From contig JAJDUF010000011.1 in assembly GCA_022826725.1 (NCBI GenBank), forward strand, positions 1 through 64,000: 64,000 nucleotides of DNA, read 5' to 3'. The DNA is from Chloroflexota bacterium (GTDB lineage: Bacteria; Chloroflexota; UBA11872; UBA12225; JAJDUF01). Below are positions 55,944 to 64,000 of the stretch, one piece after another (position 1 is the first letter of the stretch; each line of letters begins with the position of its first letter). The translations under genes and the position numbers were made by a program. The notes under the pieces are model-generated. The model worked only from the letters and a program-made list of their open reading frames with translations, was not told where the DNA came from and searched no databases.

Positions 55944-56813
55944 CTAGAGAGACGGCTGCTCCTCGTCGCTGGCGGCCGACTCCGAGGGCGCCGTATCGGC
56001 AGTCGTTTCGGTCTCGGGAACGGGAATCTGCTCGCGCAGGAACGCGAGGACCTCGTCGCTGCGCTCAAGCAGTTCACGCACGTTTGCTGCCTCAAGCTGC
56101 AAGGGACTGCCGGCCGGCGGCTGTCCATAGCTGGCCACACTGCGCGGGATTACCGCCAACTGCTCGCAGCGCACGCTCCCGGCGCCACGCGATCCGCCGC
56201 CGCCCAGGTAGTCATCTTCCAGCAGCGCCAGCGCCCGGACCAGCGTACCGAAGTCCGTCAGGTCCTGATCTTCGTAGACGTTTACCACCAACTCCATCTC
56301 GGAGAACACCGCGCTGGCCGGTACCAACTCGATTTCACGGGACGTGACGGCGGCCGAGCGGCGGTCAACCGCGGCCTCGACGCGCACTTCGGTGAAGGGG
56401 AGGTCGGTCCGCAGCGCCGCCAGGCGTTGCGCGCTGTCTTCGCTCAGGTAGACGTCGCGCACGATCAGGCGCGCCGGTCGCGCCGTCTCCAGTTGGCTCG
56501 GCACGCCGAAGAGCCGGCATACCACGCAGGCCGGCGGCCGCGTGCAGAGGTGGATGTGGACGCCGCCGCTCTCCCGGTTCGGCTCCCGTCCTTCGGCTTG
56601 CTCGCTGAGGCTGCGTAGCTTGCCGCGCAGTGCAGAGCCGGGGATGTAGGGGCGCAGCGTCAGCGGATCGCGCAACACCGCTTCATCAATGCCCCCGACG
56701 GCCGGATCGTCATTTCTGGCGCCGATGTGCAGTCCCGTCAGGCAGCGAATACTGCCGCGCAGCAATACGCGACCACAGAGTTGTCCAACTGGGCGCCTAG
56801 TGTCTGTTGCCAT
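55944..56813 (-). CDS. csm3: Csm3, type III-A CRISPR backbone RNase (Cas7 RAMP)
   Basis: Csm3 forms the filament of the Csm complex and cuts target RNA at 6-nucleotide steps. The 289-residue protein has LTGLHIGARN, then GGIDEAVLRDPLTLRPYIPG with Asp43 at the position of the known RNase aspartate, SALRGKLRSL, and the glycine-rich GGGGSRGAGSV loop. A cysteine pair in PPACVVCRLFG lies in the usual insertion. The C-terminal 35 residues are acidic and look disordered, making it longer than typical Csm3 (about 220). ATG at 56813 is preceded by GAGGATACGCG. csm2 ends 54 bp upstream. Confidence 0.9.
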   Translation of the reverse strand: MATDTRRPVGQLCGRVLLRGSIRCLTGLHIGARNDDPAVGGIDEAVLRDPLTLRPYIPGSALRGKLRSLSEQAEGREPNRESGGVHIHLCTRPPACVVCRLFGVPSQLETARPARLIVRDVYLSEDSAQRLAALRTDLPFTEVRVEAAVDRRSAAVTSREIELVPASAVFSEMELVVNVYEDQDLTDFGTLVRALALLEDDYLGGGGSRGAGSVRCEQLAVIPRSVASYGQPPAGSPLQLEAANVRELLERSDEVLAFLREQIPVPETETTADTAPSESAASDEEQPSL

Positions 56814-56867
56814 CACCGCGTATCCTCGCTAGAGCGTTGCGTTCCGCTCGTTCCTAATCTCCCTCCG

Positions 56868-57398
56868 TTAGGAGGATGTTGTCTTCACTTCGCCGCCAGC
56901 CGCCCGGTGGTACGCCAGAATGGCGGTAACAAAGTCCACCAAGCGGACGAGCCGGGCGCCATTGCTTTCGACGCGACCGATGCTCATCTCCAACACGGGG
57001 CGCAGCGGCCCGATGCTGGTGCGATGCTTGGCCGCCAGGTAGGCGATCTTGGGCCGGAGTTGAGTGAGGCGCTGGCTCACGTCCGAGCTACCCGCCGCGG
57101 CGCTCTGCCATTCGGTCTCGATCAAGCGTAGCGCGGCGTAGATCGAGCGCAACTGCGCGGCCTGCAACGGCTCCCGCAGCCGGCGTCCGATTTCTTCCGC
57201 CTTCCGCACCATTCGCTGCACGTCGCCATCCACGATGATCGCCTCGATGTCGCGCGGCGTCGCCAGCGGCGGCGCGGGCGGCCGTGGGCCGCGACCGGGC
57301 CGCGGGCCACGGCCGGGTCGCCGCTGGGGTTGTGTGGCAGTCGGAGCCGCACTATCGTCGGCCTGTGCCGGACTCCGATCCGGTGATTGCGCTACCAT
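56868..57398 (-). CDS. csm2: Csm2, type III-A CRISPR small subunit
   Basis: The small helical subunit of the Csm complex. The C-terminal 115 residues match the family: VRKAEEIGRRL, AQLRSIYAALRLIE, RLTQLRPKIAYLAAKH and FVTAILAYHR. An N-terminal tail of some 45 residues is rich in Gln, Pro, Arg and Gly (PGRGPRPGRGPRPP) and is unusual; it could contact RNA. The ATG at 57398 overlaps the end of cas10 (ATGGTAG) and has GGAGGAG directly upstream, so translation is coupled. 176 residues. Confidence 0.88.
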   Translation of the reverse strand: MVAQSPDRSPAQADDSAAPTATQPQRRPGRGPRPGRGPRPPAPPLATPRDIEAIIVDGDVQRMVRKAEEIGRRLREPLQAAQLRSIYAALRLIETEWQSAAAGSSDVSQRLTQLRPKIAYLAAKHRTSIGPLRPVLEMSIGRVESNGARLVRLVDFVTAILAYHRAAGGEVKTTSS

Positions 57399-60226
57399 GA
57401 CTCCTCCTGCAACCGGACGTCTATCCCGGAGAGCAGTGCCGCCCACGCCGTTGCCACCATCAACGCTGGCAAGCCCACCTCTTGGGGGTTACGCAGCAAC
57501 TCCGTGAGCACCAGCACCCGCCGGGCCTCGTCGGCCGGTAGCCCCCGCGCGGCGGTCTGAGCTTCATTGGCTGCGTACCACGTCCAGGGGCCGATGGGCA
57601 AACGGCTCTGCTGCGGGGGATTGCTTTGCTCTTCGGCACCGTTGCTGCCAGCCGGCTCGCCACCGACCGGCCAGTCCATTGCGGCAGACCGCAGTTGGGT
57701 GAACGCCGTCAGCAGGGCCGGTACGAGGGCCGCGCGTCCCTGGGGCTGCATCAGCGTGCGGCGATAGCGCGCGGCGACGTTGAAGGCCGGCCAGCCTAGC
57801 GTTTGACCCAAGAAACAGACGCCGTCTTTGGCCTGAGCGCCGGCATCGGCAAGGGCCGGTGGCTGCCGACCCTTGGCTTGGTCTAGGGCGCACAGGGCGG
57901 CCTCATCGCCCATCAACACGGACATGCGCGGCCGGACAGTCACAATGCCCGCCGAGAGGTGCAAGGCGGCATTGCGGCAGCCGTACTGAACGAGGTCGCG
58001 CGCAAGCTGCTGCGCCAACTCGACAACGGTGTTCCAGGCACCAACCGCGCCAAAGCCGCCACTGCCGGCCATGATCCCACAGACCCGCGAGCGGCGGCGC
58101 TCGGCGGCGCTATCGCTCACGCCCGCGCCGGTTAGCATGGCCGGCACCCATAGCTCGGTGAAGACCCCCAACAGCGCGCTTACGGTCAGCACTCGTCCCG
58201 GTACCGCCGCCCGGCCTAGTCCCGCAGCGAGATGTTGCAGCATGTCGTCCACGTCGCTGCGTAGGAAGGCCGCGGTCCGCACGCCCCGCGCGCGCCGGCC
58301 CAGGGAACGGAGGTCAACCCGACCGGTGGGTAGCTCGTGACCGTCGGTGAGCAGCTGCCAGCCGATTATCAGCGGCCGGTCGGTGCGCGCCAACTGCTGT
58401 AGCTCGGCCCAGCCGCCGGCGATGTCGTTCAGGCGCAGGACGGTCGCCGAGCCGCGCGGCGGGAGAGCATGGAGCAGCCGTTCTGCCTGGTGGTCGGGAG
58501 GCGCGTCGGTGGCCGGCAGCAACGCTGCGCGCAGCCCCAAAGCGCCCAGGGCTGTTTGCCAACCGGGTACGCTCGGCTGTCCGGTATCGCTGGGCACCGA
58601 CGCATCGGGCACGGCCGCCGCGGCCGGTTCCGTATCCGCTGGTGGCGGTGCCACCAGCCCTGGCGAAAGGGCCGGCGTGGGCAGGTCTACCGACGGCTGG
58701 GAGTGCGATAGCACCAGGAAGCCCGGATTCCGAAGCAAGCGCCCAAGCTCGCGGAGACTGCGGCAGCGGTCGCAGGTCTCCTCCGCTCCGGTGCCCTGGT
58801 CCGCCGGAGCAAGCTCAATGGAGCACAGTCGGCACGTCGTCGCGCTGCCCCCCCGCCCGTGCGCCGTGAAAAGCTCCGTGGCGAACTGCTCAGTCTCGCC
58901 CACCGCACCAGGCCGGGAGCTACGCCAGGCGAGCGCCTCACCTATGCCGCGCCAGATCGTCCCGAGATGGCCGCTCCGCTCTTTCCCATCGCCCTCGTGC
59001 TGTGCTTCCTCGCCGTTCCCGTGTTGTTCTTCCGCGTCATTCCCGCGAAAGCGGGAATCTACGGCCATCGGGCAGAGGTCAGCGACGGTCAAGGGCTGGG
59101 CGGCGAGCGTGATCTGGCCGCGCCAACGGCCTTCCTGCCACAGGCGCCGTGCCAGTTCCGTCTGGGCGCCGTCCACATCGGCAGACACGTGCGCCGGCGC
59201 AAGCAGGTAGGTGATCCCGCCGCTCTCGAACAGGACGTTCGTCTGGGGCAGGGACCACCGCTCGCGCAGCCACGCCACGACGCCGCGGCGGAGCAGGGTA
59301 CGCGAGAACGACGTAGCGCGAGCGAGATCAACGCTCGTGTTGTGAGGCTGACCGGCCGGCCAGCCCTCCTCGGACACGCGGAGAGCGACCAAGGTGAATC
59401 CGGGTGTGTCCTCCACCGGAGGGAACTGTGGCGCTCCCTGGGATCGGTCCGCGGTCAACACGGCCAGTAGACCGGCGATATCGTCGTCGGAAGTGCCGTT
59501 CAGGACCAGGCCGACAGCCAAGGCCGCCGTCAGGCGCAGGTGGTCGAACAGCGAGGTATCGCGGCTCGCTCCCGCCGCAATACTCGGCATACACCAGGTG
59601 TACTTTCGCAGCAGCCACCAGAGGGAATCGGCGTAAGCCAGGTCGTTGGTCATCGGAATGAGTGCGTGCTCTTCCAGTAGCCCGTGCCACAGGCGTGTAT
59701 ATGCTGCTGCCGCCTCGCGTGCGGCGAGACGCACGTTGGTTGGGAAGAGCGCCGCCCGGTTCGGCGCGAGCGGGTGCAACGGTACGTAGAAACGGCGCGG
59801 CCGCTCGCGCTTCGCGGCCGTTTCGCTTGCATCACCGGTTCTGTCGGTGCGGTGGAGCGCGGCCAACACCGACTGGAGTTGGACGTTTCCGCCGTCCGGC
59901 GATGGCCGTACACCGCCCGCCGCCAGGAGCGCCGCCAGCGCCACGAGACTATCGAGGCGGTCTTGGGGTTGGTGATGGTCGCGGACGGCCGTCACCAGCT
60001 CGTCTTGGCAGCCCACGAGCACATGGCGAGCCACGAAAGCTGCGGACCAGTGCGCGTGGATGGTGGCCGGCGTGCTGCTGCGTCCGGCCGACACAACCTC
60101 GGGCGGGACGTGTTCGCCGGTGCGGTACCAGAACGCACCAATGTCGTGGAGCAAACCGGCCAATGCCGCCGCGGCCACGTCGCCTTGGTGGTGGGTCGCG
60201 CCTGCGCTGTTGACCTCGGTCGCCAT
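57392..60226 (-). CDS. csm1: Cas10/Csm1 with intact HD residues and a lost cyclase motif
   Basis: The large type III-A subunit, 944 residues. The HD nuclease domain has His27-Asp28 (LLHDIGAFWYRTG), AHWSAAFVARH and DHHQPQD. The first palm ends in an R1-encoded insertion (residues 389-397, VDSRFRGND). A zinc finger follows (CRLC and CDRC, about 463-490), then a proline/alanine-rich insertion, the SDVDDML segment of the second palm, and AGSGGFGAVGAWN at about 720-732, where active Cas10 has A-GGDD-xxx-VGAWN. The two catalytic aspartates are glycines here, so cyclic oligoadenylate synthesis should be absent, while HD DNase activity may remain. The gene starts 77 bp after ftsQ. Confidence 0.9.
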   Translation of the reverse strand: MATEVNSAGATHHQGDVAAAALAGLLHDIGAFWYRTGEHVPPEVVSAGRSSTPATIHAHWSAAFVARHVLVGCQDELVTAVRDHHQPQDRLDSLVALAALLAAGGVRPSPDGGNVQLQSVLAALHRTDRTGDASETAAKRERPRRFYVPLHPLAPNRAALFPTNVRLAAREAAAAYTRLWHGLLEEHALIPMTNDLAYADSLWWLLRKYTWCMPSIAAGASRDTSLFDHLRLTAALAVGLVLNGTSDDDIAGLLAVLTADRSQGAPQFPPVEDTPGFTLVALRVSEEGWPAGQPHNTSVDLARATSFSRTLLRRGVVAWLRERWSLPQTNVLFESGGITYLLAPAHVSADVDGAQTELARRLWQEGRWRGQITLAAQPLTVADLCPMAVDSRFRGNDAEEQHGNGEEAQHEGDGKERSGHLGTIWRGIGEALAWRSSRPGAVGETEQFATELFTAHGRGGSATTCRLCSIELAPADQGTGAEETCDRCRSLRELGRLLRNPGFLVLSHSQPSVDLPTPALSPGLVAPPPADTEPAAAAVPDASVPSDTGQPSVPGWQTALGALGLRAALLPATDAPPDHQAERLLHALPPRGSATVLRLNDIAGGWAELQQLARTDRPLIIGWQLLTDGHELPTGRVDLRSLGRRARGVRTAAFLRSDVDDMLQHLAAGLGRAAVPGRVLTVSALLGVFTELWVPAMLTGAGVSDSAAERRRSRVCGIMAGSGGFGAVGAWNTVVELAQQLARDLVQYGCRNAALHLSAGIVTVRPRMSVLMGDEAALCALDQAKGRQPPALADAGAQAKDGVCFLGQTLGWPAFNVAARYRRTLMQPQGRAALVPALLTAFTQLRSAAMDWPVGGEPAGSNGAEEQSNPPQQSRLPIGPWTWYAANEAQTAARGLPADEARRVLVLTELLRNPQEVGLPALMVATAWAALLSGIDVRLQEESW
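59036..59062. repeat. R1 palindrome inserted in frame in cas10
   Basis: ATTCCCGCGAAAGCGGGAAT, a near-consensus R1, lies inside the coding sequence and encodes VDSRFRGND on the minus strand, followed by a low-complexity Glu/Gly/His-rich stretch. Confidence 0.85.
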
Positions 60227-60303
60227 GTCTCTCTGCCTGCGCGCGTGTCGAGTTACCGCCGCAGTATACCACCCGACCCAAGGGGCTTGGCGGCTTATCC
60301 GGC

Positions 60304-61098
60304 CTAGCGAGGCTGCGTGGTGGGCACGGCGCCGGGCGTCGTTGGCGTAGGAATGAGGCGGTAATAGGGCCGCTCCACCGGCCGCAGGTCAATTACCTCC
60401 ACCGGCTCCGGTTGCCGGCGTTGCAGGTCGAGGATGGCCGCCAGGTTCTCCAGCTTGGCATTGAGCTGTTCCAGCTCGCCGAAGATGATCCGCCAGCCAT
60501 TGCTCCCCACCACCGTCAGTCCGAGGGTGCCGTACTCGATGGCCAGCGGGTCAATCCCCAGTTGGGGCAGCACACGCCGTAGCTCGCGCGCCGCCAGCAG
60601 TACCCGGCGCTCGATGCGCTGCCCGGGGACACGTTCGATGCCGCTGGTTTCCTGAATGACCATGGTCGGCTGATCCGGCGCGTCGTCCGCCGCCGGGCCG
60701 ATAATCTGACCTTCGAGGTCAACGAGGAAAGCGCCGTTGACCGCTTGCCACACGGCGGCCGGCTGGCGTTTGGTGATCTCTACGATGATCCGGTCGGGCA
60801 GTCGCGCTCGTACCTGGGCCGCACGGACGCTGGGCAGGGACTCGATCTCCTGCTCCAGCCGCCCCGTTTGGAGCAGGAAAATGCTCCTCCCAACAACGTT
60901 CGATAGCTCGTGCGCCTGGGCCAGGGTGGCGCTGGACTGCCATTCCCGGGCAATGATGACCTGCGTGACCTGGAACTGCGGTGAAGTCAGCAGCAGCGCA
61001 ATGACCCCGCAGAGCGCCAGCAGGTTGGCGACCGAGAGCCAACTCCAGCCGAGCCAGCGGGCGAACACACGCCATCCCGAGTCGCTGTCCGGTCCCAT
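60304..61098 (-). CDS. ftsQ: Cell-division protein FtsQ
   Basis: A bitopic divisome protein of 264 residues. It has a short cytoplasmic N-terminus, one membrane helix (VANLLALCGVIALLLTS), then a POTRA domain (FQVTQVIIAREW, with LPSVRAAQVRARLPDRIIVEI) and the FtsQ beta domain (GWRIIFGELEQLNAKLENL). It connects FtsL/FtsB to FtsW/FtsI in the septum. The ATG at 61098 overlaps the murB stop as TGATG, so the two are coupled. In many genomes ftsA and ftsZ follow; here the CRISPR operon does. Confidence 0.9.
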   Translation of the reverse strand: MGPDSDSGWRVFARWLGWSWLSVANLLALCGVIALLLTSPQFQVTQVIIAREWQSSATLAQAHELSNVVGRSIFLLQTGRLEQEIESLPSVRAAQVRARLPDRIIVEITKRQPAAVWQAVNGAFLVDLEGQIIGPAADDAPDQPTMVIQETSGIERVPGQRIERRVLLAARELRRVLPQLGIDPLAIEYGTLGLTVVGSNGWRIIFGELEQLNAKLENLAAILDLQRRQPEPVEVIDLRPVERPYYRLIPTPTTPGAVPTTQPR

Positions 61099-62060
61099 CA
61101 GTTGGAGCCTCCCACATAGCGTGGGTCGTGCTCCCACCTGCCCAGTGGGCTGATTTCGAGTTCGAGTTGGATCCCGAACCGCTCCAGGACCGTCCGGCGG
61201 GCGAGCCGGATCAGCGCCACGATGTCGGCAGCCGTAGCGCCCGGCTGCGTCACGAAGAAGTTGGCATGGCGCGTCGAGATTTGGGCGCCGCCGTGCTCCG
61301 CTCCCTTCAAGCCGGCGGCGTCAATGAGCCGGCCCGCCGCCGTGCCCGGTGGGTTCTTGAACATCGAGCCGGCGGAGTGCTCGCGCGGCTGATGGGCGCG
61401 CCGCCAGCGTTCATACTCGGCAATTTTCCCCAGACACTCGTCCACTGCCGCCCGGTGCAGTCGAAACTCCGCCGCCAGTACGGGCAGCGGTGCCGGGGAC
61501 CGGGCGAGCGCGCTGGTCCGGTAGCCATACCCTAGCTCGGTGACGACGACTGCGCGTTCGTGCCCGTTGTCCAGCAGAGTAGCGCCCACCAGCGCATCCT
61601 TGATCTCGCCACCGTGCGCGCCCGCATTGCCGACGATGGCGCCGCCGACGGTGCCCGGAATCCCGCAGCCCCATTCCAGCCCGGCCCATCCCGCGCGGGC
61701 CAGCCGCCGGGCCAGCCCGGCCAGCGGCGCGCCACTCTCTACCCGTACCCGCAACTCCTCGCTGCATACCGTCTCTTCCAGTACGCTACGCGCGGCGTTG
61801 AGGATCACGAGGCCGCCGACGCCGGCGTCGCTTATCAGGACGTTGCTGCCACCTCCGAGGATGCGCCACGGCAGATCACGCTCGGTGGCGACCGTCACGG
61901 CCCGCGCCAACTCGGCGCTGCTCCGCACTTGCACCGACCACTCGGCCGGTCCACCTACTCGCAGCGTGGTCCAGCGGGCGAGGGGCCGGTTGCGCTCGCA
62001 TGCCAGGCCGCTCGTATCGGTGGGCGGCAGGCGGTGGGCGGTGACTGGTGATGGTGCCAT
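61098..62060 (-). CDS. murB: UDP-N-acetylenolpyruvoylglucosamine reductase MurB
   Basis: A FAD enzyme that reduces the enolpyruvyl group to make UDP-MurNAc. The 320-residue chain shows [13 protein letters not shown], the FAD-binding [49 protein letters not shown], and [12 protein letters not shown] with the catalytic serine region; RHANFFV then follows. This is the type II (YRxS-lacking loop) or short form, to be confirmed. The ATG at 62060 lies eight bases after the murC stop. The frame extends to 62417 but that part overlaps murC. Confidence 0.92.
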   Translation of the reverse strand: MAPSPVTAHRLPPTDTSGLACERNRPLARWTTLRVGGPAEWSVQVRSSAELARAVTVATERDLPWRILGGGSNVLISDAGVGGLVILNAARSVLEETVCSEELRVRVESGAPLAGLARRLARAGWAGLEWGCGIPGTVGGAIVGNAGAHGGEIKDALVGATLLDNGHERAVVVTELGYGYRTSALARSPAPLPVLAAEFRLHRAAVDECLGKIAEYERWRRAHQPREHSAGSMFKNPPGTAAGRLIDAAGLKGAEHGGAQISTRHANFFVTQPGATAADIVALIRLARRTVLERFGIQLELEISPLGRWEHDPRYVGGSN

Positions 62061-62068
62061 ATGTTTGC

Positions 62069-63496
62069 CTATGCGCCAGGGGTGGTGTCTTGGCACAGCC
62101 GGTCTACGAGCCGATAGGCCAAACGATGGATGGGGCCGGCACCCATCACGACGACGCAATCGCCGGGCCCCAGGCGGTCTACGAGATAGGCTAGGGCGTC
62201 GTCGTGGGTGGCGGCGTGCTGCACGGCGGGGTGGCTCGCCGCCGCGGCGAGCGCCGCGGAATCGCGCTCGCCGCTGGCGCGCTCGCGGCCCGCTGGCGAA
62301 TACACGTCGGTAAGCACCACGCGGTCGGCCCCCCCAAAGGCCTGTGCAAAATCGTCGAACAGCGCCTCGGTTCGGCTGTAGGTGTGCGGCTCGAAGATCG
62401 CCCATATCCGGCCCCATGTGGCCGGGTGGACCTGCCGCGCCGCCGCCAGGATGGCCCGTATCTCGCTGGGATGATGAGCATAGTCCTCGTACACGATGAC
62501 GCCACCGGCATCGCCCGCGCGCTGAAAGCGCCGCGCCGCGCCATTAAACGTCGCCAGCGCCGCGGCGGCGGCGGCGAGCGGGACGCCGGCATAGGCAGCG
62601 CACGCCAATGCTGCCAGCGCGTTACGGACATTGTGCGTGCCGGGCACGCGGAGCCGGCACGGCGCTACTTGCCCATCCGGGGCATGGACTCTGCACTCCG
62701 TCCCGTCCTGCTCGAGCGCCAGCTGCGTGACCCGCCAGTCGCACGCTTGGGTCAGGCCGACGGCTTGCACCGCGCAAGGCGCTCGTTCTGCTATTCGCTG
62801 CGCCGCGGTGTCCTCGCCAATGACTAGCAGACCGTCGGCCGGGAGCCGGCCCGCGAATGCGGCAAAGGCTTGATAGATGGCAACGGGATGGCCGTAGTAG
62901 TCGAGATGATCGGTTTCGATGTTGTTGATGACGGCCACCCGCGGGTGCAGTGTCAGGAACGAGCGGTCGAACTCGTCCGCTTCGACGGCGAACCACGGCC
63001 CCGCTCCCCACTGGGCACTGCTGCCGAGATCGGGCACCTCGCCGCCGACGGCCCAGCCGGGCTGGTGTCCGACCTGCATCAGAATCCAGGCCAGCATGGC
63101 CGTCGTCGTGGTTTTGCCGTGCGTACCGGCCACCGCGATGGTGTCTTTCCGGCGACTGAGCCGTCCCAGCATGGCCGCCCGCTTGATCTCGGGAATGTCT
63201 CTGGCCCTGGCCTGCCGGCGCTCGATGTTGTCCTCCGGGATCGCGGACGAATACACGACCATTTCGGGATCGGCGAGGTGCCGCGCGTCGTGTGGCACAC
63301 CGACGGACACGCCGCGCTGGCGGAGCTCACGTACCGCTGCACTGTCTTCCAGGTCGGACCCTGTGACCTGGCAGCCAAGCTCCAGGAGCAGCCCAGCCAG
63401 CCCGGCCATCCCCGTGCCGCCGATGCCGATGAGATGCACGCGAGACGGAAGGCACTCGCCCGCGCCGGGCTGTCGAGGCGGCTGACGTTCAACCAT
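62069..63496 (-). CDS. murC: UDP-N-acetylmuramate-L-alanine ligase MurC
   Basis: The first amino-acid ligase of peptidoglycan synthesis, 475 residues. [16 protein letters not shown] is the N-terminal UDP-binding Rossmann domain, [15 protein letters not shown] the ATP-binding P-loop, [12 protein letters not shown] the metal-binding acid and [13 protein letters not shown] the conserved linker; [13 protein letters not shown] and [12 protein letters not shown] are in the C-terminal ligase domain. All Mur-ligase invariant segments are present. It sits between murG and murB in the usual division and cell-wall order. Confidence 0.95.
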   Translation of the reverse strand: MVERQPPRQPGAGECLPSRVHLIGIGGTGMAGLAGLLLELGCQVTGSDLEDSAAVRELRQRGVSVGVPHDARHLADPEMVVYSSAIPEDNIERRQARARDIPEIKRAAMLGRLSRRKDTIAVAGTHGKTTTTAMLAWILMQVGHQPGWAVGGEVPDLGSSAQWGAGPWFAVEADEFDRSFLTLHPRVAVINNIETDHLDYYGHPVAIYQAFAAFAGRLPADGLLVIGEDTAAQRIAERAPCAVQAVGLTQACDWRVTQLALEQDGTECRVHAPDGQVAPCRLRVPGTHNVRNALAALACAAYAGVPLAAAAAALATFNGAARRFQRAGDAGGVIVYEDYAHHPSEIRAILAAARQVHPATWGRIWAIFEPHTYSRTEALFDDFAQAFGGADRVVLTDVYSPAGRERASGERDSAALAAAASHPAVQHAATHDDALAYLVDRLGPGDCVVVMGAGPIHRLAYRLVDRLCQDTTPGA

Positions 63497-63531
63497 GTCT
63501 CAGACCTTCGCTGGGGACCAGCGTACCAGTA

Positions 63532-64000
63532 TCACCCCGTTGTCTCGCGCTGGGCGACCGCGCGTAGTACGGCGGCGATCCGCACGGCCGCGTCCGGTTT
63601 GGCGAGGCGCCGCATGGCCGCCGCCATCCGGTGCCTGCGGTCCGAATCATCGAGCAGGGCAGTCACCTCGGCCAACAGCCGCTGGTCGGTGAGTTCGGTG
63701 TCCGCTACAACGACGGCCGCGCCGCGGCGGGCCAGAAAGGCTGCGTTCGGCTGCTGGTGTCCCCCGGCGTAATCGGCCGGTACCAGCACGGCCGGTGTGC
63801 CGGTCGCCGGTAGCTCGGCCAGCGTGGCGGCGCCGGCGCGGCAGACAGCGAGGTCCGCCGCGGCCATGCTATCCGCGATGCCGGTGTGGAGATGCGCCCT
63901 GACCACGTAGCGGTGCCGGAGCTGCGGAGGGAGCGCCGCGTGAAGCTCCCGTACCTCGTCCTCGTCCAGCAGGCCGCAGAGATGGACGACTTGCGTGCGG
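63532..64000 (-). CDS. murG: MurG (C-terminal part, runs off the window)
   Basis: The glycosyltransferase that adds GlcNAc to lipid I. The visible 155 residues are the C-terminal UDP-GlcNAc-binding domain: QVVHLCG, DSMAAADLAVCRAGAATLAEL with the family's R-x-GA-T-AE signature, and TPAVLVPADYAGGHQQPNAAFLARRGAA. The 5' part lies beyond position 64000. The stop at 63532 is 36 bp from the murC start. Confidence 0.9.
   Translation of the reverse strand, partial: RTQVVHLCGLLDEDEVRELHAALPPQLRHRYVVRAHLHTGIADSMAAADLAVCRAGAATLAELPATGTPAVLVPADYAGGHQQPNAAFLARRGAAVVVADTELTDQRLLAEVTALLDDSDRRHRMAAAMRRLAKPDAAVRIAAVLRAVAQRETTG

Noticed and set aside
61098..62417. Longer MurB starting at 62417
   Set aside because: The extra 119 codons overlap murC in another frame; the ATG at 62060 fits the family start.

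Overview
This is a GC-rich (roughly two-thirds G+C) bacterial chromosome segment. GTG and TTG starts are common, most genes point to the minus strand, and gaps are filled with short palindromic repeats. The murG-murC-murB-ftsQ genes show a peptidoglycan-making bacterium. Expanded enolase-superfamily, Gfo/Idh/MocA, amidohydrolase and sugar-binding-lipoprotein paralogues suggest a heterotrophic Chloroflexota-like lineage; this placement is inference, because no rRNA or tRNA gene was seen.

Layout. 0.1-3.1 kb: a polytopic membrane protein and a spermidine-synthase-like membrane protein. 3.2-4.0 kb: an orphan trpA. 4.1-22.5 kb: a long minus-strand catabolic array with iron alcohol dehydrogenase, N-acyl-D-amino-acid deacylase, a sialidase-fold protein, three enolase-superfamily enzymes plus a fourth remnant, a phytanoyl-CoA-dioxygenase-like enzyme, two sugar-binding lipoproteins with collagen-like linkers, a D-threonine-aldolase-like enzyme, a YfhO-like membrane protein and a DapA-family enzyme. 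23.1-37.3 kb: a double-SDR protein, an AAC(3)-like acetyltransferase, enoyl-CoA hydratase, a class V aminotransferase, three Gfo/Idh/MocA oxidoreductases and an amidohydrolase. A lower-GC DUF262-HNH-HEPN defence gene (29.8-32.0 kb) sits among them, followed by a 75-bp hairpin repeat array.

37.4-39.1 kb: a decayed McrBC system with a frameshifted mcrB and an mcrC cut to 36 codons. 39.3-45.6 kb: an SbcD/Mre11 nuclease, an SbcC/Rad50-like ATPase with a membrane hairpin at its apex, and a NurA nuclease, i.e. a DNA-end-processing module. 45.6-52.7 kb: two small proteins, type IIA topoisomerase subunits A and B, and between them a DUF559-AlkD fusion.

52.9-60.2 kb is a compact defence operon: cas10/csm1, csm2 and csm3 of a type III-A CRISPR system run directly into a DNA methyltransferase and an AlwI-family restriction endonuclease. 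No csm4, csm5, csm6, cas6, cas1, cas2 or CRISPR array is visible in the window. The Cas10 cyclase motif GGDD reads GSGG, while the HD residues and the Csm3 RNase aspartate remain. The island sits directly behind ftsQ, where ftsA/ftsZ commonly follow. 60.3-64.0 kb: ftsQ, murB, murC and the 3' part of murG.

Repeat families used below. R1: an ATTCCCGC...GCGGGAAT palindrome. R2: CCCCCTCTCC-loop-GGAGAGGGGG followed by a CCGGGGGGTGAGG tail. R3: a CCCCCCG-CGGGGGG palindrome followed by ACCATAGGGGGG. R4: a GGGGCG...CGCCC hairpin preceded by GTA. R5: a 16-18 bp palindrome built on CAGGCCAAAGCCGCAC. R1 and R2 copies also lie in frame inside cas10, the topoisomerase A gene and the DUF559-AlkD gene.
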